The translations under genes were made by a program, and so were the position numbers. A stretch of DNA of 64,000 nt from the NCBI GenBank assembly GCA_037890055.1, contig JBBKBD010000008.1; one strand, 5' to 3'. The notes beneath the pieces are model-generated. The model did no database searches. It was not told the origin of the DNA and saw only the letters and a program-made list of their open reading frames with translations. Within the stretch, counting starts at the first letter, position 1. Each line of letters starts with the position of its first letter. This DNA comes from Mediannikoviicoccus sp037890055. GTDB taxonomy: Bacteria; Bacillota; Clostridia; Tissierellales; Peptoniphilaceae. Positions 49,680 to 59,184 of this stretch are shown here, in pieces.

Positions 49680-52216
49680 CTTCTTTCCTTTCCTATGTTC
49701 TTCAAGGCCTCTCTATTTGTAATGGCAAGAAATATCGCTGTTAAAAGTGAAATCGCCATGCCGTATATAAATCCAGAAGGAATATATTTTAACTCCACAT
49801 GGTTTTGTCCACTAACTCCATGTATCTTTAAAAAGCTTCCATAAAATTCATCGGTTTTGACAGGTTCTCCATTAACATAGGCCTTCCATCCTTCGTTATA
49901 TGGAATTGACGTAAGTATTTCGCCACTGTCACTGTCTATGTCAAAACTTACCTTTTCCTTATTAATATTTACATTCTTTGCACCATTTTCCATTACATTT
50001 TCAAAGCCTTTAATAAAGTTATCCTCTTCAAGCTTAAACACTCTAAAGAAAAAGTCCTCACTGTCTCCTTCTCCAAATTCAACATTTATTTTAAAGATGT
50101 CTCCCTTGTTAAAGTGAAGTCCTCCAACAATATTCTTGTTTCGAATATCAAAAGAGGTTCTCTCACCATAGTGGTCCACAACAAATTTATCATCTTCCAC
50201 ATGATCAGAGTCAAAGTAATAGTAGCCATCGTCAGTGGCTTCATATTCTAAGGTTAATGTTGCAGTGTCTTCCTTTGTATTAAAAAACACCTTATCTTCC
50301 ATGGAGTTTCTAATCTTTAGTCCCTTTCCAGATTCAGAAATTCTTTGAACTTCAGTGAAAATATCCTTATCCGTTCCTGTAATCATTTTGAAAAGCTCTT
50401 CTTGATTTTCTATATTATCATATTTGAACTCGTCTTTAGATATATCCCCCTTAGGTTCGAAGGCCAGCGGAAGACAGTACTCATTTTCTAAAAGTCTAAC
50501 GCCTCTCCAGCTGGAAATCTCTTTAAATCCAAATACATCCACTGGATTGTTCCTCTCATATAGGTATCCAATATTTAAAAATCCATTTATAACCGGTGTG
50601 GTGTAGTTGTAATAAACTCTATTTCCAATTGGGCTTGTGCTATGTCCCATCTTTTCTAAAAACGTGGACACCCTCTTGTCCAGTGTGGAAGAAAATAGTG
50701 ACAAGCCGTTATAACCGTATAGGGCTGGGTCATTAAAAGTAAAACGGTCCATGGACTCCTGTCTCTTAAACTCTTTTTTGTCCGTCTCCCCTTGCAGTAC
50801 TTTTATTTCTTCTTTGCCCTTAATAAATTCATAATAATCTGTGCATCCTCCAGAATAAAGTCCAAAGCCACCGTTAACTATAAGTTCAACTGTAAGAATT
50901 AGACAAAAAATCTTTTTGCCATAGTCTTCCCCTTTGATTATAAATAATGTACAGATGATATATACAAACATCAAGAGTAAGTTTGCGACTGTTATCTCCC
51001 AGTCCCTCTCCTGTCCAACATAGTAAATGATAAATAGTGACAGGAAGGAAAATGGAAAAATAATTTTTAAATTTGTAGTTTCTAAATTTTCATAGGTCTT
51101 ATAGCAAACTATGCCTACTATAAAGGAAAGTATAAATGTAAATCTTGACGGAAGCATATTTGAATATCTAAAGCCATGCCAAATATAGTCAAGCACATTG
51201 ACATTGGTACTGAGGTATAAAAAGAGAATGAAAAATACGCTAATTAACTTTTCTCTCTTGGAAATGCCCTTTACAAAGATATACACAAAAATAAAAAATA
51301 TTATTAATAATCCACTGTAGATATTTGGTAGGCCATCCCTAACTGTGGACTGGTTAAATGCCAGTGCATTTGCCATTAAGTCCCTAAAGTCATTTACAAG
51401 TTTTATTTTATCGCTAAATGCGGCTGGGGTCTTGTACACTCTGCTAAGCCCAATTGCAGTGGGCAAAAGTAAAACGGCAGAACAAAGGGCCGCAGCAATG
51501 GAATAATAAAGAGTTTTAAATCCTTTTTTCAAAAAGTCCATAAGGTTGAGTCTATAGACAAAGCTATAGCCAAAGTAAAATAAAATAATTCCTATAACTA
51601 CAAATATGGACATATAGTAGTTAAATATAAAGCATCCTAGCAAGGTGAAAAAATAAAATTTGTAGGAGTTTGAACAAACCACATTTTTTATTCCAAGAAT
51701 TGCCAGCGGAAATAGAATTATTACATCCAGCCACATTATATTCCAGTAGTAACCACATATAAATCCACTTAGTGAGTAGATTAGTGAAAAAGCCACCAGT
51801 GCGTAGTCCTTTTTGTTGTAAATTGAATAGAGGAAGATGCTAAAACTAAGTCCTGCCAATCCAATTTTAAATGCAATTAAAAACTCGAAAAATACAATTA
51901 CAAAATCTTCTGGAATTGCAATTAAAAATATATTAAATGGGGACATTAAATAATAAGCCAATATTCCGATAAAGTCGGAACCTAGTCCCATAGAAAAGGT
52001 GTAGAAGAACCCTCCACCATTAATCAGTTTGTCCCTTAACACTTGGAAGAACTGAAAGTATTGATGGTATGCATCCACAATTAAAATTTGATTTTTCCCA
52101 ATTGGATAGTATCCATTTGCAATATATGTAATTACAAAGGTCAAAAATGGAATCAAAAATGCCAATGTAAAAAAATAATATTTCTTTTGTTTTAGTCTTT
52201 CGTATCTTTCTTTCAT
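49670..52216 (-). CDS. YfhO-family membrane protein
   Basis: 848-residue protein with about 12-13 transmembrane segments in the first 450 residues, an extracellular part of about 350 residues, and a final helix. VDAYHQYFQFFQVLRDKLINGGGFFYTFSMGLGSDF is the family's N-terminal signature, and IPYNEGWKAYVNGEPV marks the C-terminal domain. YfhO proteins are GT-C glycosyltransferases that decorate lipoteichoic acid or other wall polymers using lipid-linked sugars. First gene of a three-gene set with the acyltransferase and deacetylase. Confidence 0.9.
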   Translation of the reverse strand: MKERYERLKQKKYYFFTLAFLIPFLTFVITYIANGYYPIGKNQILIVDAYHQYFQFFQVLRDKLINGGGFFYTFSMGLGSDFIGILAYYLMSPFNIFLIAIPEDFVIVFFEFLIAFKIGLAGLSFSIFLYSIYNKKDYALVAFSLIYSLSGFICGYYWNIMWLDVIILFPLAILGIKNVVCSNSYKFYFFTLLGCFIFNYYMSIFVVIGIILFYFGYSFVYRLNLMDFLKKGFKTLYYSIAAALCSAVLLLPTAIGLSRVYKTPAAFSDKIKLVNDFRDLMANALAFNQSTVRDGLPNIYSGLLIIFFIFVYIFVKGISKREKLISVFFILFLYLSTNVNVLDYIWHGFRYSNMLPSRFTFILSFIVGIVCYKTYENLETTNLKIIFPFSFLSLFIIYYVGQERDWEITVANLLLMFVYIICTLFIIKGEDYGKKIFCLILTVELIVNGGFGLYSGGCTDYYEFIKGKEEIKVLQGETDKKEFKRQESMDRFTFNDPALYGYNGLSLFSSTLDKRVSTFLEKMGHSTSPIGNRVYYNYTTPVINGFLNIGYLYERNNPVDVFGFKEISSWRGVRLLENEYCLPLAFEPKGDISKDEFKYDNIENQEELFKMITGTDKDIFTEVQRISESGKGLKIRNSMEDKVFFNTKEDTATLTLEYEATDDGYYYFDSDHVEDDKFVVDHYGERTSFDIRNKNIVGGLHFNKGDIFKINVEFGEGDSEDFFFRVFKLEEDNFIKGFENVMENGAKNVNINKEKVSFDIDSDSGEILTSIPYNEGWKAYVNGEPVKTDEFYGSFLKIHGVSGQNHVELKYIPSGFIYGMAISLLTAIFLAITNREALKNIGKERRWK

Positions 52217-52270
52217 AGTTCCCCCTCTACAGTATTATACTTTAAAATAAAAAAGGTTTCATTAAATTAA

Positions 52271-52320
52271 GAGGTGAGAGGTTGGAAGTGAGAAGTGGAA
52301 AGTGAGAGGTGAGAAGTTGG
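52271..52320. repeat. Imperfect purine-rich tandem repeat
   Basis: About 50 bases made of GTGAGA(A/G)GT and GTTGGA/GTGGA units, nearly all purine on the plus strand, in the 180-base gap between yfhO and the ABC permease. No gene fits there. Confidence 0.7.
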
Positions 52321-52349
52321 ATGCGGGAAAATTTTGTAGTTGAAGAATC

Positions 52350-52381
52350 AAAAAAGAAGCTGAAATTCCAACCAGCTTCTC
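52350..52381 (-). terminator. Terminator of the two-component/ABC operon
   Basis: Minus strand AGAAGCTG / CAGCTTCT with a ten-base loop and a T-run. Confidence 0.85.
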
Positions 52382-52396
52382 TAAGATTAATTTTTA

Positions 52397-53185
52397 TTAG
52401 CCTATTTTTTTATACGCTCCAATCCTTTGTCTAAACTTATGGGCTCCTATAAACACTAAAATCACAAAGGCTGCAAAAGTTATGGTGGACTGAACCAGTG
52501 GTGCCATATTGTATGTTTTTCCCAAGTAGAAATCTAAAAACTTTTCGTCTCCTATGTGGTACATTGGTAAGAATAACCTTCCAATTGTGTTTAAAGCCTT
52601 TGGCAGTGAATCCTTTCCCACTCCCATTAGTCCCGAAGTTACCATGGCGAAAAAGTAAAAGCTCATTGTAAAGGCGTATGTTGTTCCAAACTTTCTTGTG
52701 CCATATGCCACCCCATGGGCAAGTAACATAAATAGTATTGCCAAAATATAAAACATTATTAACGACCCAATTAATCCAGTTGATGAAGGTTTCTTTATAT
52801 CAAGCACAGATACAGCAACTATTGTATAGATTAACAAGTCTAAGCTCACATAGATTAAATTTGAAACTAACTTTGCAAAGAAAAGTTTCTTAGGGCTATT
52901 ACCAAACAGTTCCAATCGAAGTGGTATATCTTTTTCCAGTGACTCCGCATACATTGCGGCATATCCAATATGCATTGCAGAAAAAGGGATTACTATGCAA
53001 AATCCTAAAAACAAACCCGTCTGTACATCTGGTAGTATTTCCTTTGGCACGTCATTTAGTCCATTCTTTCCTATAATTATTAATAAAAATAGTGGTAGGA
53101 AGAGTCCAAATATTAAAAACAGTACATTTTTCATCATACTTTTTAGTTCCATTATAACTAGGTATTTAAAGTTGTTCCTCTTCAT
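52397..53185 (-). CDS. ABC-2 type transporter permease
   Basis: 262-residue membrane protein with six hydrophobic segments, a basic N-terminus and no recognisable domain other than an ABC-2 export permease layout. Adjacent ATPase overlaps it by one base. Controlled together with the two-component system upstream; such sets often export or sense antimicrobial peptides, but the specific cargo is not visible. Confidence 0.82.
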   Translation of the reverse strand: MKRNNFKYLVIMELKSMMKNVLFLIFGLFLPLFLLIIIGKNGLNDVPKEILPDVQTGLFLGFCIVIPFSAMHIGYAAMYAESLEKDIPLRLELFGNSPKKLFFAKLVSNLIYVSLDLLIYTIVAVSVLDIKKPSSTGLIGSLIMFYILAILFMLLAHGVAYGTRKFGTTYAFTMSFYFFAMVTSGLMGVGKDSLPKALNTIGRLFLPMYHIGDEKFLDFYLGKTYNMAPLVQSTITFAAFVILVFIGAHKFRQRIGAYKKIG

Positions 53186-54039
53186 TACTTCCTCCTCAAT
53201 GCATTTATATACATTACTTCCATATCATTAGATGCTCTTTCAAAGTCGATATCTTTTTGAACCAAAATCCTCTCCAGTTTGAGTTCCTCTTCATCATTAT
53301 CCATGGATATTGCAACTTTTCCCTCTGGCGCCTCAATCTTTTTATAGTCCTTCATAAGCTCTTCATCATAATCCAAAGCACTAAATGAAATTATTCTATT
53401 TCCACAATACTTTTTAAACAGTGCAGTTTTTGAATCATAATCCACAACTTTCCCATCTTCTAAAATCAGTACATCATCCACAAGCCTTTCCAGTTCGTCA
53501 TAGTAATGAGACACCAATATCAAAGTGTCGTCCCTATCCCTGTACCACTTTTCCAAAAGCTCCATAAGGGAACTTCTCGTTTGAAAGTCAAGGCCAGAGG
53601 TTACTTCGTCAAAAATCGTAAGCGGACTCTCCTGCGCAAGGACTAAAATCACAGTAAGCCTTTGCTTTTGCCCTCCAGAAAGATCTTTATAGGTCTTTTT
53701 AAGTGCGGATTCAAACTTAAAAAATTTTATTAATTCCATAATCTTTTCGCAATTTTCAAGCTTACATCCAATAATTGCTTCCATAACCGTTCTTACAGCA
53801 ATTGTTTCAGGGTAGTTATTGTACTGCATATGAACTGCAATTTCATTTGTTGGAATATCCTTTACAATGCTTCCACTGTATGGCACAAGCTCCATTATGG
53901 CGTTGATTAAAGTGGTCTTACCCGCTCCATTAGAGCCTAATATGCCAAGCTTTTTGTTCTTATCAATAATTATTTCATCTTCAATGGTAAGTGCTGTAAA
54001 GTCACCATATTTAACCTTAAGATTATTAATCTTAATCAT
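53185..54039 (-). CDS. ABC transporter ATPase
   Basis: 284 residues. Walker A GSNGAGKTTL, signature LSGGQKQRLTVILVL, Walker B LTIFDEVTSGLD (VTSGLD replaces PTSGLD) and SHYYDE as H-loop. A C-terminal extension of about 80 residues is not part of the core. It pairs with the permease and overlaps the kinase gene by eight bases. Confidence 0.9.
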   Translation of the reverse strand: MIKINNLKVKYGDFTALTIEDEIIIDKNKKLGILGSNGAGKTTLINAIMELVPYSGSIVKDIPTNEIAVHMQYNNYPETIAVRTVMEAIIGCKLENCEKIMELIKFFKFESALKKTYKDLSGGQKQRLTVILVLAQESPLTIFDEVTSGLDFQTRSSLMELLEKWYRDRDDTLILVSHYYDELERLVDDVLILEDGKVVDYDSKTALFKKYCGNRIISFSALDYDEELMKDYKKIEAPEGKVAISMDNDEEELKLERILVQKDIDFERASNDMEVMYINALRRK

Positions 54040-55582
54040 CTCTTCCCCTCCTTAACACTGTTAAAACTCCTTTGTTTTTATTTCTCACTTCAATCTCAAG
54101 TCCAATTAAGTTTGAGTAGTACTTTGCAATGTACAGACCAAGTCCCTTACTCTTACTCTCTGTAGAAGATACAAAGGGTTCCATTATAGATTTTTCAATC
54201 TCCCTAGGTATGGTCGCCTCTTCATTGTAAATACTTATATCTTCACCAAGCTCTATGTCAATAAAGCCGTTTTCACTTGTATAGTTAATGGCATTTTCCA
54301 AAATATTATCTATTACTTTGATAAAAATTTCTGAGTCGGTGTTTAAAAAGCCATCACCCTTTAAATTAATTTTTAAATTCTTTTCATCAGTTTTTAGTTT
54401 ATACTTTGAAATCTCTTTTTCAAATGTATCCCTTAAATTAATATCTCCAAAAGAAAGCTCTTCCATTTCCTTTGTAGTTAAAAGAATTTCTGAAACCATA
54501 GAGCTCATCTCTAACAGTTCAGTTTTTAAAACCCTTAGATACTTATCCCTGTCTTCATACTTCCCTAGATTATTAATCATGCCATCACATAGTAGGATTG
54601 ACGCAGCAATAGGTGTCTTTAGTTCATGGGTTGCAGATCTTGTGAAGACTTCCTTCCTCTCCCCTTCAACACGAAGCTTTTCAATATTTTTTCTTAACGC
54701 CTTGTCCATTTCAACTATATTTCTACTAAGGGTTGCTATTTCATCTTCTCCATGAAAGTTAATGGAATTATAATTTGGAGTTGACCTCTTTGAAACTTCG
54801 CTAAACCTTTGTATCTTTACAATTGGCTCCACAATCCTTCTTGAATAGAGACTTGAAACAACTATTACAAGTAACATTAAAACTAAAATTATCATTGGAA
54901 TGCTGGATAACACCACCGGAAGTAGGTCTTCAATTCGCGGTGCTATGAAAGAGTCAAGGGAAACCTTGTAAAAACCATCTTCATTTGTAATTAAAATGCA
55001 GTTGATGTAGTCAGCCACATTTTCTTCCCTATAGCTAAGACTTAGCATCACAGTGTTTTTATTTAGCTTTTTATAATCAGTATATGAATTTTCATCACGC
55101 CTTTTAAAAGCTTCACTAAATTTTAAATCACTTTTAATTCCATCAATTTTAAAATTGTCTTGAATATATTTTCCAATTTTACTAGCTTCCCTATCTATTT
55201 CATAAGCTTCAAAATTTCCTGCTCCCTTGTTCTTTTTTGCACTTTTCATAGTATCTTCAATTTTTTTAAGACTTTGCTGTATTTCAGAACCACTTATATT
55301 AATTACTCCCCTTAATCCAATTGAGTTTAATTTTAACTCATTGAAATCACTATCAACTTCAATAAAAACTTGATTTCCAAGTTTACTAATCTTTCTTAAA
55401 TCCTTAGCACCATGAACCATTTCAAAATGAGATTTTTTTATCTCCTCGCTAATGCTTTCAATGTTTTGATTTACATATAGATTTGGTAATAGAAATGCCA
55501 AATAGGAAACTATTATTATTAAAATTGTCACAGCCAGGAAGATGCTGTAGATTAAATTTTTCTTACCTAATTTCATTTTCAC
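54032..55582 (-). CDS. Sensor histidine kinase
   Basis: 516 residues: membrane helix about 10-33, extracellular sensor about 34-220 with no family I recognise, helix about 222-245, HAMP about 246-300, HisKA with phosphoacceptor H319 (SATHELKTPI), and HATPase with N box (DNILENAINYT) and G box (SKGLGLYIAKYY). Start is GTG 55582 or ATG 55576; neither has a strong ribosome site, and overlap with the regulator gene suggests coupling. The large sensor loop is unlike the loopless BceS-type sensors. Confidence 0.9.
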   Translation of the reverse strand: MKMKLGKKNLIYSIFLAVTILIIIVSYLAFLLPNLYVNQNIESISEEIKKSHFEMVHGAKDLRKISKLGNQVFIEVDSDFNELKLNSIGLRGVINISGSEIQQSLKKIEDTMKSAKKNKGAGNFEAYEIDREASKIGKYIQDNFKIDGIKSDLKFSEAFKRRDENSYTDYKKLNKNTVMLSLSYREENVADYINCILITNEDGFYKVSLDSFIAPRIEDLLPVVLSSIPMIILVLMLLVIVVSSLYSRRIVEPIVKIQRFSEVSKRSTPNYNSINFHGEDEIATLSRNIVEMDKALRKNIEKLRVEGERKEVFTRSATHELKTPIAASILLCDGMINNLGKYEDRDKYLRVLKTELLEMSSMVSEILLTTKEMEELSFGDINLRDTFEKEISKYKLKTDEKNLKINLKGDGFLNTDSEIFIKVIDNILENAINYTSENGFIDIELGEDISIYNEEATIPREIEKSIMEPFVSSTESKSKGLGLYIAKYYSNLIGLEIEVRNKNKGVLTVLRRGRDD

Positions 55583-56231
55583 TAAATTTATATCCTATGC
55601 CAATAACGGTTTTGATATAATCCTTTCCCAGTTTTTTTCTAATATTTTTTATATGTGCGTCAATTATTCTGTCATTTCCAATATAGTCCTCATTAAATGC
55701 GCCCATAATTAACTGTTCCCTACTTAAAACTTTATCCTTATTTTCGTAAAGCATTTGAAGAATTAAAAACTCACTTAAGGTAAATGGAATTTCCTCTCCA
55801 TCAACAAAGACCCTATAGGATTCGCCATCCATAATAAACTCATGATTAACTAAAACCTGAGGCTTAATACGACGAAGTAGTGTTTCAATTCTCTTTATTA
55901 AAATAATTGGCGACACGGGCTTTACCAAATACTCATCAGCAAAGTTATTAAAAGCCGACACCTGAGTTCCTATATCATCAAGGGCAGTGAGCATTATTAC
56001 TCCGATATTTTTTGTCTTAGGATTCGTCCTGATAAAAGATAGAACATCAATTCCACTTATGCCCGGAACCATAATATCTAAAACTGCCACGTCAATGTAT
56101 TCACTGTTTAATATATCAACAGCTTTATTTCCGTCCTCCGCTTCAAAAGTTGTCGCTCCAGAAACTTTTAAATACTCAACCAGTACTTCTCTTATATTTT
56201 TTTCATCTTCCAATAATAATATATTTGCCAT
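55563..56231 (-). CDS. OmpR-family response regulator
   Basis: 222 residues. Receiver with phosphoacceptor D52 (VAVLDIMVPG), acidic pair E8-D9 and K101-type KPVSP; the winged-helix DNA-binding domain covers about 130-220 (LSREQLIMGAFNEDYIGNDRIIDAHIKNIRKKLG). First gene of the regulator-kinase-ATPase-permease operon; a direct repeat upstream may be its own binding site. Confidence 0.93.
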   Translation of the reverse strand: MANILLLEDEKNIREVLVEYLKVSGATTFEAEDGNKAVDILNSEYIDVAVLDIMVPGISGIDVLSFIRTNPKTKNIGVIMLTALDDIGTQVSAFNNFADEYLVKPVSPIILIKRIETLLRRIKPQVLVNHEFIMDGESYRVFVDGEEIPFTLSEFLILQMLYENKDKVLSREQLIMGAFNEDYIGNDRIIDAHIKNIRKKLGKDYIKTVIGIGYKFSENEIR

Positions 56232-56264
56232 ATCTATCTCCTTAGGATTATAATATCAGCTTCG

Positions 56265-56281
56265 TGTGAATTTTGTATGAA
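56265..56281 (-). promoter_or_regulatory. Candidate response-regulator box
   Basis: Minus strand TTCATA (56281-56276), five bases, TTCACA (56270-56265): 11-bp periodic direct repeat, the layout bound by OmpR/PhoP-type regulators, about 34-50 bases before the regulator's ATG. TATAAT lies just downstream. Confidence 0.4.
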
Positions 56282-56314
56282 GTTTTTATGATTTTTCAAA
56301 TTAATTGCAAAAAT

Positions 56315-56343
56315 AAAAAAAGATGAAGCCATCAGCCTCATCA
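56315..56343 (-). terminator. Terminator of the iron-type ABC operon
   Basis: Minus strand GATGAGGC / GCTTCATC (G-U pair), five-base loop, then seven T. Confidence 0.8.
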
Positions 56344-56350
56344 TTTTATT

Positions 56351-58108
56351 TTATTTCTTTTTTTCTTCCGCAAATCCACTTTGTCTATTTGAAATCTTAA
56401 GCCCTCTACCATATACAAAGTAAATCACTATGGAGTTTAGCAACATAAGTAGTACTGAATAAACTAAATTTACCGCTTTTGAGTCCATAGTTGCAACAGA
56501 AGATGCATTTTGAGTAATTATTATACCAATTGTTTCGCTTCCCGGTGGATATAGGAATGCAGACATATTGTACTCTGCTAAATTTGTATTAAAATTTAAT
56601 GCACATAATGCAAGTGCCGTTGGTAACATCGCCGGTAGTACCACTTTTAAAAATGTTCGTAGTGAACTTGCCCCCAAGTTTTGAGAAGCTTCTTCTAAAC
56701 TGGTATTAAAGTTATAGTATGCACTCTTTAGATACCTTAGAGTCGAAGGAATAATTGCCACTGTATATGCAATCACCAGTATCCACTGCGACCCAATAAC
56801 TGATTGGTTAAAGATTAATAGTCTTGGTCTGTCGTAAATCATCATATAACCTAGAGCTATTAGAATTGATGGAACTAGCCAAGGTACGTAGTAGAAGTAT
56901 TCTAAACTCTTTATTAGTTTATTGCTCTTCGCCTTCATAACTAGTCTCACAAGTATAAGCATTAGTAGTACTGAAGCAACCGCCGCGATTCCCGAGAATA
57001 AAAATGATCTAAGTAGTGGGTCCAAGTTACTTGATTTAGTTAGAACATTTTTATAGTTTTCTAATGTAAAGTGTTTAAAATCTATAACATTTCTTGAAAG
57101 CGCCTTTGTGTCTAGGAACGATGAAATAAGAATCATAATACATGGTAACGCTTGAATAATAAATAATATTACTGCTATTACATATACAAAAACTTTTGCC
57201 ACAGGATTGTGGATTTTTTGTTTTCGGAGTCTCTTTTTACTATTTGACACAGACATATAGTTCCCCTTAGATTCATTCCATGTCATAAATGCTAACAATA
57301 GTATTTGAAACGAAGCCAGTACCAGTGACAACACCGCTGCAATATCCCTTGATCTTGGTCTTTTTGCAAAGGTTAATATCAGTGGCGAAATTGTTTGAAA
57401 GTTCTTTCCACCAACCATCAACGGTGCTGCAAAAGAAATTAATCCAGTTTGAAATGTAATAACTATTAGAGTTATTAATGTAGGTTTTACTATTGGCATA
57501 ACAACTTTGGATAGTATTTGAAATTGATTACTTCCCAAGTTCTTTGCTGAATCTATCAGCTCATTGTCTATACTATTTATTGCATTTCTAAAGAAAATCA
57601 TATATTGATGAGTACAACCAAAGGTCATAACAAAGAAAACTGCAAATGCACCAGTAAACCAACCCGGGTTCATATTTGGAAATATCTTCATTAAAAACTG
57701 TGTAAGTATGCCAGTTTTTCCATATACGTATAGATATCCATTATTCAGTATTACCCCTGAAAAAACCAGTGGTAACATATATGCTGCTCTAAATACTTTT
57801 GAAAATTTTAAATCAAAATATTCAGTTAATAATACCTGTGTAACTCCTACAGTTGTAGTTGTAAATATTAGAACAAGTCCTGTCAATAATGAATTTTTTA
57901 TTGAAGTCATTGCCCTTTTGGAGTTTAAAACCTTTTTAACCGCATTAAAACTAAAACTTGAGCCGTCGTGGAATGAACTTACTATTATGGTTGCCGTTGG
58001 TAAAATTATAAATGCTACTGCAAACCAGACTATAACTAAAATTAAAAGTATTTTTGATAGATTAAACTCTTTGCTTTTTTCAAAACTTTTATTCTTAGAA
58101 TTTTTCAT
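56351..58108 (-). CDS. Fe3+-type ABC transporter permease, fused double unit
   Basis: 585 residues containing two MetI-like permease halves (about 1-290 and 300-580), each with an EAA loop: SAKNLGSNQFQILSKVVMPIVKP and ASQNLGASSLRTFLKVVLPAML. This is the FbpB/AfuB layout for ferric iron; 2-aminoethylphosphonate, thiamine and spermidine systems look similar. It ends just before a terminator. Two bases separate it from the ATPase gene. Confidence 0.88.
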   Translation of the reverse strand: MKNSKNKSFEKSKEFNLSKILLILVIVWFAVAFIILPTATIIVSSFHDGSSFSFNAVKKVLNSKRAMTSIKNSLLTGLVLIFTTTTVGVTQVLLTEYFDLKFSKVFRAAYMLPLVFSGVILNNGYLYVYGKTGILTQFLMKIFPNMNPGWFTGAFAVFFVMTFGCTHQYMIFFRNAINSIDNELIDSAKNLGSNQFQILSKVVMPIVKPTLITLIVITFQTGLISFAAPLMVGGKNFQTISPLILTFAKRPRSRDIAAVLSLVLASFQILLLAFMTWNESKGNYMSVSNSKKRLRKQKIHNPVAKVFVYVIAVILFIIQALPCIMILISSFLDTKALSRNVIDFKHFTLENYKNVLTKSSNLDPLLRSFLFSGIAAVASVLLMLILVRLVMKAKSNKLIKSLEYFYYVPWLVPSILIALGYMMIYDRPRLLIFNQSVIGSQWILVIAYTVAIIPSTLRYLKSAYYNFNTSLEEASQNLGASSLRTFLKVVLPAMLPTALALCALNFNTNLAEYNMSAFLYPPGSETIGIIITQNASSVATMDSKAVNLVYSVLLMLLNSIVIYFVYGRGLKISNRQSGFAEEKKK

Positions 58109-58110
58109 AA

Positions 58111-59130
58111 CTACACCTCATAATCTAAGATGTCTTCTGGATTAATATATAAATCTATTTCCTCATCAAGATTTATATTTGTAGTTGAATCATTTTTTTG
58201 TAAAATTGTTAGATCTGACCCAAATACATTTATAATGTAATGGGAGTAGGCTCCCTCATACATATGTCTTTCCACTTTTCCTTTAACTTTTACAGTTTCT
58301 CTATCTTGTATTGAATGAAGTAAAATCTTTTCATTTCTTATATAGTGATTGTTTTTAGGATCAAATTTAATATTTGACGAGTTTTCATTTATATAATTCA
58401 AAAGTTTATCGCCTATCTTGTTTGATTCACCGATAAATGTACAAACAAATTCTGTTTTTGATTTGTCATATATTTCAAGTGGATTACCTATCTGCTCAAC
58501 AAGCCCCTTATTAAATACCGCAATTCTATCCGACATTTCAAGAGCTTCTTCTTGGTCATGAGTTACATAAATTGCTGTCATACCAGTCTTTCTTTGAATG
58601 TCCTTCATCTCTTGACGCAGTTGCTTTCTAAGTTTTGCATCAAGGTTAGATAGTGGTTCATCAAATAATATAAGCTTTGGGTCCTTTGCCAAGGCTCTTG
58701 CTATGGCAACTCTCTGTTGCTGCCCACCAGATAGTTCAGACACATTTCTCTTAAGATGTTCCTCCTTGATTTCAACAAGATTTGCCATTTCGATGACTTT
58801 TTTATGTATTTCATCCTTTGGCATCTTCAATACCTTTAAACCGTAGCTAATATTATCAAAAACTGTCATTGTAGGAAATAGTGCATATGACTGGAACACC
58901 ATACCAATTTGTCTCTTTTCAGGCGCCATATTTGTTATATCTTTTCCTTCCAAGATAATATTTCCACTATATGGTTTTAAAAATCCCGCTATGGATCTAA
59001 GTATTGTAGTCTTACCGCATCCAGATGGTCCTAGGAAAGTAAAAAATTCACCTTCTTTGACATCTATGTTCACGTCTTTAACTGCAACATAATCTCCATA
59101 TCTTATTTCTATATCATTTAACTCTATCAT
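58111..59130 (-). CDS. ABC transporter ATPase (FbpC/PotA-like)
   Basis: 339 residues: Walker A GPSGCGKTTILR, signature LSGGQQQRVAIARAL, Walker B LILFDEPLSNLD, and a C-terminal regulatory TOBE/MOP part. IYVTHDQEEALEMSDRIAVFN is typical of the carbohydrate/polyamine/iron CUT1-type group. Middle gene of binding protein-ATPase-permease. Confidence 0.92.
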   Translation of the reverse strand: MIELNDIEIRYGDYVAVKDVNIDVKEGEFFTFLGPSGCGKTTILRSIAGFLKPYSGNIILEGKDITNMAPEKRQIGMVFQSYALFPTMTVFDNISYGLKVLKMPKDEIHKKVIEMANLVEIKEEHLKRNVSELSGGQQQRVAIARALAKDPKLILFDEPLSNLDAKLRKQLRQEMKDIQRKTGMTAIYVTHDQEEALEMSDRIAVFNKGLVEQIGNPLEIYDKSKTEFVCTFIGESNKIGDKLLNYINENSSNIKFDPKNNHYIRNEKILLHSIQDRETVKVKGKVERHMYEGAYSHYIINVFGSDLTILQKNDSTTNINLDEEIDLYINPEDILDYEV

Positions 59131-59149
59131 ATATCCTCCCTGTTAAATA

Positions 59150-59178
59150 AAATGCGGGATAACTCCCGCATTTCATTT
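59150..59178 (-). terminator. Intra-operon hairpin, possible partial terminator
   Basis: AAATGCGGGA / TCCCGCATTT with a four-base loop, then TATTT on the minus strand, between the binding-protein and ATPase genes; it could lower expression of the transporter relative to the binding protein. Confidence 0.65.
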
Positions 59179-59184
59179 AAAACT

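Noticed and set aside
54288..54755. 155-codon plus-strand frame opposite the histidine kinase
   Set aside because: Antisense shadow of HATPase and HisKA domains.
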